This document shows, in pieces, positions 10,849 through 18,828 of a stretch of DNA of 43,506 nt (the stretch's first letter is position 1; every line of letters starts with the position of its first letter). The notes beneath the pieces were generated by a model. The model did no database searches. It was not told where the DNA came from and worked only from the letters and a program-made list of their open reading frames with translations. The stretch lies in the NCBI GenBank assembly GCA_036939755.1, contig JALLAZ010000016.1:1-43506 (forward strand), given 5' to 3'. The position numbers were made by a program, and so were the translations under genes. This DNA is from Stephanodiscus triporus (lineage: Eukaryota; Bacillariophyta; Thalassiosirophyceae; Thalassiosirales; Thalassiosiraceae).

Positions 10849-12060
10849 ATGTGCGTGCGTTACACTGCACGTCGCAAGCTCGCCCTTCTCATGTTGGCAA
10901 AGTGTATCATGGAGAAGGAGGGGGTGAATCTGTGCAGGGCTGCCAAACAACTTAGGGTATGCCATTCACTTTTTGTGAGGTGGGAGAGGCAGAGAGCTGC
11001 CAATGGCGACCCCATCCTGGCAATGCTCAAGAACAAGTGGAAGGCGAATCACCCCGGACCGATCCGGCAGCTGAAGCCACTCGAAGGTGCCCTGCTTTGG
11101 TACATCTTTGAGCAGCGCGAGCAGGGCATGGCCATGGCAACATTCAATTTGGTTGTCAAGGCATTGTCTCTCTCTGCCGAGTTCTGCAAGAAGTACTTCC
11201 TTGCTTGGTACAGTGCTGTGAAGCGATTCCTGCATGCCCATTTGCTTGTTTATTGAATAGGCATGCACAAAATACAGCACAGGCCCAAGGAGGTTGCAAT
11301 GGAGGCAACGGAGTACATGAATCTCATCCGCTCACTCCTCGTTGGCCCGCATTGCAACAAGCATTTCATCCTCAACATGGACCAAACGACAACCTACTTC
11401 TCCATGTCGCGGAAGAGGACGCTTGAAGTGGTTGGTGTGAAAATCATACACATTCATACATCGACCAACGACACAAAGCGTGCAACGGTGGCAGTGACAA
11501 TTGTCAGTGATGGATCGGTCCTCCCGGCAATGATCGTATTCAAGGGGAAACTAGAGGGTCACATCGCACGGACCACGTTTGCCACGTACCCAACAACCCA
11601 CCACTATCAATGCCAGGACAATGCCTGGATGGATGAGAGGGTGATGATGGATTGGGTTGATGAAGTGCTCCAGCCGTACATTGCCACCGCACTGGAGCAT
11701 GTCATTCCCCTTCTCATCCTCAACAGCTACCAATGCCACATGATGAAGTTGGTAGTGACAGAATTCAGGAGCTGGGAGTTGAGGTGAAGCACATCCGAGG
11801 CGGATGCACTTCCCTCTGCCAGACAGTCGATGTAGGCTTCAACAAGCCTTTCAAGGATCGCGTCAGGCAACAGTGGGTGATGTGGATGATCGCCGAAGGA
11901 GTCATCCACGACACAAAGCCCGCTGATGAGGCACAATGTTGCAGGGTGGGTAGATAGGGCAATGGCGGAGATGCGGAATGAGGCAGGGATCTGCCGCAAT
12001 GCGTGGCTAAAAACAGTCTATGAATGGTTCCCAAAGGAGGGGGGACAGGGCAACGAGTAA
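10849..12060 (+). pseudogene. pogo/jerky-like DDE_1 transposase, broken
   Basis: From ATG 10849 a helix-turn-helix segment (GVNLCRAAKQLRVCHSLFVRW) is followed by a CENPB-type linker and the DDE_1 core. The first Asp is in LNMDQTTTYFSM (about 11380) and the third in CTSLCQTVDVGFNKPFKD (about 11805). The second catalytic position reads Asn (AAC at 11722-11724 in LLILNSYQCH), where the family has Asp. Lesions are an in-frame TGA at 11254-11256 that a C-to-T change in an Arg CGA codon would explain, a one-base shift near 11760-11770, and another near 11935-11950. Beyond the last shift the frame runs through WVDRAMAEMRNEAG to TAA 12058-12060. This copy cannot encode an active enzyme. Confidence 0.8.
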
Positions 12061-12129
12061 TAATTACATATTAATTTTTTGTTAATTTTAATTTAATTAA
12101 TTCAGTCATCATTAAATATTAATTAATCA

Positions 12130-12836
12130 TTACTTCTTTATCAATTGTTTATCCTGCTTACGACGTGTCACTCTCATTGTTCCCAGTCGGCGCTTGGTCC
12201 CAGAACACCATCCTGTTCCACAAACAGTCCTTGTCCTCGTCCACGAGCTGAGCCTCCCTCTTCCTACCCATCTCAGTGTGTCCTCAACCTGCGCCTTCCT
12301 TGTGTCCTGCACCTTCCCCTCCTCATCCTGTGTCTTCCTCTCCTGCGCCTTCCCCCCCTTGACCCACGCCTTCCTCTCCTGTGCCTTCCCCTTCCGATCC
12401 ATCTCCGCCAGACTTGAAACAATGGCGCCAAGTGCGCAACCATTCTTCTCTCCGCCGTGTTGGAGTGATGAAGATCGTTGCCAAACACCTTCATCACCTG
12501 GACGAGAGCCCCGTCAAAGCGGCACACATGTTTCAGCATGTGACGCTTCAAAAAACCAATTCGGCAATGATCGATCCCATCAGTCACCCAATAGCAGGCA
12601 ATGGCGGTCTCCTCCTTCCCATCCACCAAAACCTGTTCCTTTCTCAGGCGCAGCAAAGTATCCTCCTCTCCCACCGTCCCACACACGTCATGCTCCTCAC
12701 ATGAGCAGCCGCGGTCCCCCCTCTCAATCCCCACAATCTCAACAACGATGCCCAAGGGATGGGTCGGATCCTCAGCTATTGTGCCGAGTTGTGTTGTTTG
12801 TGTTGTTTGTGTTTTTTTGATAGAGCGGTAAAACAC
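12130..12836 (-). pseudogene. second ORF of the pogo-like element, unknown protein, one frameshift
   Basis: The minus-strand frame starts at 12836 and reads MFYRSIKKTQTTQ, then a segment with protein-like composition (CSCEEHDVCGTVGEEDTLL and GFLKRHMLKHVCRFDGALV), up to about 12410. A one-base shift there moves the frame into a basic, repetitive tail (KGKAQERKAW, GKAQERKTQDEE) ending at 12130-12132. It lies tail to tail with the transposase inside the terminal repeats, so it belongs to the transposon. No family is recognised. Conserved-looking Cys, His and aromatic residues suggest a real accessory protein, perhaps nucleic-acid binding, but no function can be given. Confidence 0.5.
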
Positions 12837-13083
12837 ACAAATACAACACTAAGAAGCCGTGCTAAGAAGATCCAATGGCAAGGGGGGCAAAAAGGGGATT
12901 GCCAGAAAGCTCTTTTCAAGGCGAAGTCATTTAGCACACTTAATTAACGGGCACCTGTAGAATCTGGCGAGAAATCAACAGTTTTAGTTGAGTTGTGATT
13001 ATAGGGCGCCCTGCACAAAAATGAGCTAATTATGGTAGATTTAGTGTCTGGTGCTTAAACCCCGGTGGTGCTAAACCCTAGTC

Positions 13084-14065
13084 TATACGGTAGAGTACCA
13101 AACAACAAAAACAATACATACTCTCTCTAGAGTACCATACTCTCTGGAGCATTCCTACCGTAGAACACATGGCATAAGCAACACGTGGCATAAGCAATCT
13201 AAGAGAAAAGGCCCCTCTACGTAGGATTGATCTTCTCAGCTTGGGTCTTAATCCTAAATTTTTAGATGGCTTAAACACCATAGTCATTTTCCTATTTAAA
13301 AGATGATGACAACAATATGGGACACCAGGGTTCTGGTCAACACTGGTCTGGAGCTGTGCAGCTACACACAACAACCAACCGGACCATGATTGTTGCTAGC
13401 AGAAATGGGCCACTAGAGTCCAACTTAAGAGCCAGTCTTGCGCACTGACGCGTCGGATTGATTGGGGACAAAACCCCCTGAGCAAGCGAATGTGCTTAGG
13501 GGTGGGGTTGATAGGGTGTATGCCCCTCAAAAAGCTCCTTTGTTCCAACAGTGATACACCAACACAACATTGGAGCATTTTGAGGGACATACGAAGCATA
13601 TCTGCTTGCTTGGGGGATCATCCTCAATCAATACGATGCATTGGAGTGGGACTTAGGGCATCCTGTGAGGCTCTAGGGGACCATTTTTGCCGGCGACGGC
13701 CATGGTTGTGATGGTTGTGTTGCTGTTAGGGGGTCATGTCATCAATATATTTTTATTTCTATGTAGACTTAACATACTTGATTAATTTAGACCTAAGTGA
13801 GATAATTGGAGCAAGAAAGGAGGGACATTTTCATTGCTTTTGCCACATCTTCTATGGTAAAAGCACAAAAACATAGTAGAGACATTAGTAAAAAACAAAT
13901 TTTGTGTTTTTTCCTAAAATTGCGGAAATAAAATTTATGTCCTACATAAACAAATAAAGTCATAAATCATTTAAGCGCATCATACCCTCCTGTGCAGGGC
14001 AGAAATATCTTTGGTCTCATAAGAAACGATGTTCTTTCTCTTGTGGTGACAATCCTCCCCTCGCG
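13084..14065. other. gene-free, AT-rich flank
   Basis: Nothing here supports a gene. AGAGTAC/GTACTCT motifs cluster at 13090-13150. A direct repeat of CACGTGGCATAAGCAA-like sequence occurs near 13165-13195. The block GGAGCATTCCTA at 13146-13157 recurs inverted at 14888-14899 and may mark the end of a non-coding element. Confidence 0.4.
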
Positions 14066-14189
14066 TTGTCATTTTTGTTATCGTTGGCAGCGGCGGTGAC
14101 ATGTGACGACAGTCGTTCCTCTTTATTGTCGTATACTGCTGATTGTTATGTATTTTTTATGAGCCTGTCTACTAGGATCACACCATTGT

Positions 14190-14610
14190 CATTGCCATCG
14201 CAATCGCCATCGCCATTACTCGCCGTTGCCATTGGACATAGACATGGCTTTCACCGTCCCCATTGTCAACCTCGTCCCCATCCCCGCCACCATTGCCACT
14301 GCCATCACAACAACCACCATTTCTTTCACCGCCGCTGTTGCTTGAAGATTGTTGTTTGTTCCCGCCGCCGTCGCTGTCGCCATTGCCGCTGCTATGATGG
14401 CTGTTTTTTCACTGCGGCTTTTTGTTTGATGGTTGCCACCACCGCCGTCGCTCTCAATGCCACCGCCGGCATCGCCACTGCCACCGCTGTCGTTTTGCTG
14501 TCACCGTTTCTGTCACTGTTGCTGCTGCCTCCACCACCACCGCCGCCACAGCAGCTGCTGCTGTCTCTGCCGCCGCTATTGCCATTGTCGGGATCATCAA
14601 CCTGGTCTGT
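14190..14610. repeat. imperfect trinucleotide low-complexity tract (GCC/CAT/CCG)
   Basis: Degenerate repeats of GCCATC, CACCGCC and CTGCCGC fill this stretch, so several frames stay open and give Cys/His/Pro- or Ala-rich translations. The composition explains the open frames. None has a domain or plausible exon structure, so no gene is called. Confidence 0.6.
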
Positions 14611-14739
14611 TTGGCATGCGTTAGAGGACAGAAAAATAAATGCTTTGAGGAGGTGGGCGAGGAAAAGATAAAAACCAGAGCTACCCTCGCTGGAACTGAT
14701 ATATCCACCATAGAATTTTAATGTGGATGTTATGTCCGG

Positions 14740-14785
14740 ACACAAATTTGTTCAAGGGGGGGGGGGGCATTGAACAAATTTGTGT
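14740..14785. repeat. perfect 16-bp hairpin with a G12-containing loop
   Basis: ACACAAATTTGTTCAA (14740-14755) is followed by twelve G residues (14756-14767), the dinucleotide CA and the exact complement TTGAACAAATTTGTGT (14770-14785). The stem is AT-rich and each arm contains the palindrome CAAATTTG. The loop is almost pure G. Confidence 0.85.
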
Positions 14786-15115
14786 TGTTGTGTCAGGTTT
14801 ATGTCCAGAAAACTTAAAACACGGTTAAACTTAGGGTTAAAAAACATGTGTCTAAACAGAGCGCAAATATTTATGTTTTTGTGTTTTTAGGAATGCTCCA
14901 AAATATGTAAGATACCTAGATACCATACCGAAGCGTGTATCTAGAATGAGCTTCAAAAGATGCCTTCTTCCGGATTCAGGAATGGATTGATGTTCAGACT
15001 TGAGGCAAATCTGAACATGGAGTAAATATCCTCACAGAGATAAGGAGAAAAACGTCCATTAAAGGATCAGTAATCATTTAGCTGTTGACGTATGCAATAG
15101 TGAGATGTGCTCTCG

Positions 15116-15265
15116 ATGCAGAGACACTTTTTGTTTGGACAAAGTCTTGTTCCCTCTGGTGCAAAAATGGAAGCAGAGTCCAATTTGGCTGGCAATCGGC
15201 AGCTCCTGCAAAAGATAGCAGAACAACTAGAGGTCTGCTTCAAATACATAGAAAGAATTTTCTAA
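15116..15265 (+). other. possible small ORF or exon remnant (49 codons)
   Basis: ATG 15116 to TAA 15265 encodes a helix-prone peptide including MEAESNLAGNRQLLQKIAEQ. Codon choice looks like coding sequence, unlike the surrounding AT-rich DNA. There is no recognised family. It may be the remnant of a larger gene or a chance frame. It lies 84 bp past the 3' end of the linker histone gene. Confidence 0.2.
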
Positions 15266-15348
15266 GTAATTACTCCAAGATATATGAAGAAATCCGCAAT
15301 GGGATGCAACAAAAAAAGTTTTTAGACACGAGCTAAACACATTCCCCT

Positions 15349-15941
15349 CTATTCCGAAGGCTTCACAGCTTCAGCAGCAGGCTTCTCCGCTGTCTTCTTC
15401 TCCTTCTTCTCTTTCTTTTTGGGAGCAGCCTTCTTCGTTGTGGTCTTCTTTGTCGAGGCCTTCTTGGGCTTTGATGAATCCTTCTTCTTGGGTGCAGCCT
15501 TCTTCTTTGGGGCGGACTTCTTTTTGGGTGCAGACTTCTTTTTAGGGGCGGACTTCTTTTTGGGTGCAACCTTCTTTGGTTTTGCGGCGTCTTTCGCCTT
15601 TTTCTTGCCATCAGCGCTGATCTTGTAGGAGCTCTTCGTCTTAACGAGGAGGCCGTCAGTCACGCCCTTCTTCAGAGCCGCCAAGAATTGAGCATTCATC
15701 CACTTCTTATCCGCGGGCATGCTGGCCTGAAGTATTTCAATATTGTTAGCAGTGGGAAATCAGTGAATATTGTATTCAATAGAAAAATCCGAAGGATGGT
15801 GGCGAGAGAACATGGCAGAAAGACGCGACGGGCAAACTGAATAATACTCACCTGCATGTGTTTCTTGATGGAGATGGACGAAGAGCCGGTGCGGTCCTTG
15901 AGCTCAGTGATGGCTTTGATGATTCCTTCCTTGTACGACAT
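15349..15941 (-). CDS. linker histone H1
   Basis: Two exons, 15941-15852 and 15726-15349, meet in phase 0 across a 125-bp GT-AG intron and give 155 aa. Residues about 3-75 form an H15 winged-helix globular domain (KEGIIKAITELKDRTGSSS, then KKWMNAQFLAALKKGVTDG and LLVKTKSSYKIS). The rest is a lysine/alanine/proline tail with tandem SAPKKK units (DNA at about 15479-15580) and ends AEAVKPSE. Tail and globular domain together identify H1, which binds linker DNA at the nucleosome dyad and compacts chromatin. The protein has almost no N-terminal tail, unlike animal H1. Its short length agrees with protist linker histones. Confidence 0.9.
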
Positions 15942-17125
15942 GTTGGAGATTATAGTTCTGTTCAGTGTGAATAAAAAATCGTAGAGGAGAGGAGGCAAAG
16001 AGGGCGAATATGAGATAGGCCTCGCCAAAAGTCAACGCACAAACAAAAGCTAAGGCGGACCAGTCTATTGACGGCGAATGCGATGAAACCCCGCAAACGG
16101 GCGTAGCACTCATAGTCAGCGTCGGCATAGCAGGCGGCGTTCGTCGTCCATCCCTCCCGCGTCGATCATTCTTCCGCCAACTCCTGGCATGCCCACGTAA
16201 GTTCTTCCCGACGTAGAACGAGGGCCAGGCGGATTCCTTTCGCCAAGAAGCTGCGCGTCTGCTCATTCTATCCCCACCGCGAAAGCGAGTTGGCCCGAGT
16301 TGAATGTCTGTTAGTGGTCAGTGCCTATGCATGACTTTGTCGTGCGTTTCCTTACCTTGAGTTAACGAGTAAAGATGATGTTGACGGTGAAGCCGTTGTT
16401 GGATTGTTGCTCTGGCGAAAAAATGAAAAAAGCAAATAAGAAGAGAAGAGGAAGATTTTTCGCAGCGGCGATGCACGCAACACACACACACAACAAAAAA
16501 CCAAGAGGAAGAACTCATGAGCCGCGCTCATTTTTGGGGGGACAGATGTCACGAGTCACGAGATAACCAGCAGGTAGGAATAGTATGGTTGCTCATAGGT
16601 AAATGAAGTTGGGAATTGGTAGCACACCACAAACAAAGTGAAAAATATTTTTCATTGCCATTTGGGCGTTTATCTTCCCTCGTGCTGGCTCGTGCACAAT
16701 GACGCCAAGCCGAGCCAAGACAATCCTAGACCTGTATGAGTTCCTACGTAGTAGGTGAAGTTACCGAGAAATCATTGCCAGGGGGGATTTCAGAGATGGG
16801 GTCTCTCTAGCCAACTACTCTAGAGTAGGTAATAAGGAGCGATCGCACATTTTTTGTGTTTGCGATTCAAAGATGTTCTGTCTGTAGGCCAGACCTTGAA
16901 TGGACAGAAAGTGCTGTTTTGTGTGTGTGGAGCAGTGTTGTGTGTATGTAGCTGCATAATCAATAAATTCTTGTGCTTTTTTTTTCGATATTACTCTCAT
17001 GATGTTATTAATTTGAATGGACAGGATCACGAGCAAATAAAGCAAGAAAGAAAAGGAAGCCATCAACAATCAAATCCAAATGGAGTTTCTCCAGACTCCT
17101 TACTAATGTATGCCGGGCACGGACC
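15942..17125. other. gene-free interval upstream of histone H1
   Basis: This 1.2-kb stretch separates the 5' end of H1 (-) from the 3' end of the RRM gene (-). A CACACACACACA run lies near 16480, and the palindrome CTACTCTAGAGTAG at 16815-16828. The ORF running from 16854 toward the RRM gene translates into low-complexity sequence and is not supported. The H1 promoter is presumably just upstream of 15941. Confidence 0.45.
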
Positions 17126-18379
17126 TTATTCCTTCGACTCATTAGACTTTCTGCCCCCTCCCCCGGATTTCGTCTTCGTCATCCCAGTGACGAATCGATT
17201 CAACGCCCTGGTAACCTTCAACCTCAATTCCCTTTTTGGCCCTACTCCTTCCCCGGTTTCCCCATCCTTCTTCTTCTTCTTCTTCTTCTTCCCGTCCGTC
17301 GTCGTCCCGGCATCCTCCGCCACCCTCCATATCGATCCGTTCATCGTCGATATCGCCGCGGCCGCGCCCTCGTCGGTGTCGAACGTGAGGAACGCCTGTC
17401 CCTTGCACCTCTTGCTGTCCTCAAATTTCAGTAGCTTGACGTGGACCACCCCGTCGCCGTACGACGACGACGACGACGACAACCCGTCGTCGAAATAGCG
17501 CTTCACCTCCCCCTCGTCGCAATCGAATGGCAGTCCACCGACGAAGACCTTGCGGCTCGGGGGGTCGTGCAGGCCGCGCAATTTCTTTGCGACCTTGTTG
17601 CATCCACGTTGGGTCTTCTTCAGCGGACAGTCGTATATCCAATGGGGCGAGGCCGGGACGGCATCGACGTCGAGGGAGGAGGAGGGGGAGAACGGCGATT
17701 TGTTCCGACACGCCATACAGACGTAGTCGGGAGGGACGGGCTTGTTCCGCTTCGACCTCTTGGCCGGCGGCGGATCGCACCGCGCGCGCTCGTCGGCCTT
17801 CGCGTCGCTCCCCCTTTCTCCTCCTCCTTCGTGGTCGTTCTCGTCGACATCGTCGTTGTCGTCCGACGACGACGCGTCGGCTACTCCTACGTCGCGCATC
17901 ACGTCGTCCTTCTCGTTCGGATTCCATTTCGCCACCACCTCCTCCCCCCCGTCGTCGTCGACGTCGTCGTCATCGAGCCGCACAGCCGAATCGTTCGTCG
18001 CGTGGTATAGCTCCTCCTCCTCCTCCCTCTCCCTTTTCTCCCTCTCGCGTATTTCTCTCTCCTCCTCCTCGGTGGGAATCGGCGACAATCCGTGTCTGAC
18101 CCGTCGTTTCATCCGACGAATTTGCGCCTTCCCGTACGGCATGCCGTCGTCGTCGTGAGTTGGGATGCTCGACGCGAGTCGTTTTTCGAGAAGTTTTTTC
18201 GCTGCCCTGCGGGCGGCGCGATCGTCGGAGGAGGGGGAGGATCCGCGCTCCTCGGGAGGAGGAGGAGGAGGCGGCGACGGAGCGGCCGCCACCGGCGGCG
18301 GCGGGTCCCGTGCCGCCCTCCCACCCTCGTCCTTCTCGGACTTGTTATTGGACGACCTCGCACGCTTCTTCGAGCCCAT
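17126..18379 (-). CDS. RRM and zinc-knuckle RNA-binding protein
   Basis: Single exon of 417 aa from ATG 18379. The N-terminal half is charged and disordered: basic start MGSKKRARSS, proline run, PYGKAQIRRMKRRVRHG, then EEEEREIREREKREREEEEE and D/E-rich stretches. A CCHC-like knuckle follows at about 222-257 (YVCMACRN ... HWIYDCPLKK). An RRM starts at residue 278, with RNP2 VFVGGLP and RNP1 KGQAFLTF, and a KKKKKKKK-bearing insert before the last strand (RELRLKVTRAL). RRM plus knuckle indicates a nuclear RNA-binding protein, probably in pre-mRNA or rRNA processing, but the specific orthologue is not recognised. A TTC microsatellite (about 17266-17292) encodes the lysine run. It is divergent from COG1, with 449 bp between starts. 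Confidence 0.75.
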   Translation of the reverse strand: MGSKKRARSSNNKSEKDEGGRAARDPPPPVAAAPSPPPPPPPEERGSSPSSDDRAARRAAKKLLEKRLASSIPTHDDDGMPYGKAQIRRMKRRVRHGLSPIPTEEEEREIREREKREREEEEELYHATNDSAVRLDDDDVDDDGGEEVVAKWNPNEKDDVMRDVGVADASSSDDNDDVDENDHEGGGERGSDAKADERARCDPPPAKRSKRNKPVPPDYVCMACRNKSPFSPSSSLDVDAVPASPHWIYDCPLKKTQRGCNKVAKKLRGLHDPPSRKVFVGGLPFDCDEGEVKRYFDDGLSSSSSSYGDGVVHVKLLKFEDSKRCKGQAFLTFDTDEGAAAAISTMNGSIWRVAEDAGTTTDGKKKKKKKKDGETGEGVGPKRELRLKVTRALNRFVTGMTKTKSGGGGRKSNESKE

Positions 18380-18828
18380 GGTTGTCTCTCTCTCTTTTTG
18401 GGCTTCCCCCGGGGCGAGGTACTCCTATATTATGACCCTACGTGGCAAGTAATGCAGTAACGAAGGGGACCACGAGGAACAGATAGATGCGGTTGATTTT
18501 ATTATTTTTGTGGTCGGTGTGAGAAGTGTGCAGTAGTGTGAAGTGTGAAGTCCAATTCTGCTGGTGGAGGGGATCGGAGGGGCGGGGAGAGAGAATATTA
18601 TTGGGCAGAGGGAACGAATGACAGACGTCGTTTTTTGCACCGTTTTCCCACATTCCCCAGACACTCCCAATAGCCCCGCGCGGGCACAGCGGACTTGGGA
18701 GGGATCGGCCCGCCCAGTCTAGATATCCAGGTGAGGCTGAGACCTTCTCTCCTCGTTATCATTGTCGGCCATGACCCCCGCCGGTCGCGGTCGTCGACGA
18801 ACGCCGTCCGTCGGGCAGTAATAAAAAA
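18380..18828. promoter_or_regulatory. shared promoter region of the RRM gene and COG1
   Basis: The two start codons face away from each other across 449 bp, so both promoters lie here. A CT-rich tract (about 18386-18400) is in the RRM 5' leader. No TATA-like box is obvious at the expected distance, and no other gene is seen. Confidence 0.5.

Larger units (their letters stand above)
10610..13083. mobile_element. pogo-like (DDE_1) DNA transposon with two opposed genes, degenerate
   Basis: A perfect 17-bp inverted repeat CCGGGGTTTAAGCACCA lies at 10617-10633 and in inverse at 13049-13065. The outermost GACTAG/CTAGTC is also inverted, and TA flanks both sides (10608-10609 and 13084-13085), the target duplication typical of Tc1/mariner/pogo elements. 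The right end carries about 11 extra bases, a near repeat of GGTTTAGCACCA. The element contains a broken DDE_1 transposase (+) and a second reading frame on the minus strand. It lies next to the hAT cluster. Confidence 0.8.
13146..14899. mobile_element. possible non-coding element bounded by 12-bp inverted repeats
   Basis: GGAGCATTCCTA (13146-13157) and its exact complement TAGGAATGCTCC (14888-14899) bound 1.75 kb without a gene. No target-site duplication is visible and identity does not extend outward or inward, so this is a weak call. The location beside a transposon cluster and the low-complexity interior are the only other support. Confidence 0.25.

Noticed and set aside
14066..14671. 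201-codon open frame rich in Cys, His and Pro
   Set aside because: It is a by-product of GCC/CAT/CCG low-complexity repeats. No domain, no start context, and the opposite strand is equally open.
15419..15628. Phe-rich frame opposite the histone H1 tail
   Set aside because: Complement of the lysine-rich tail codons.
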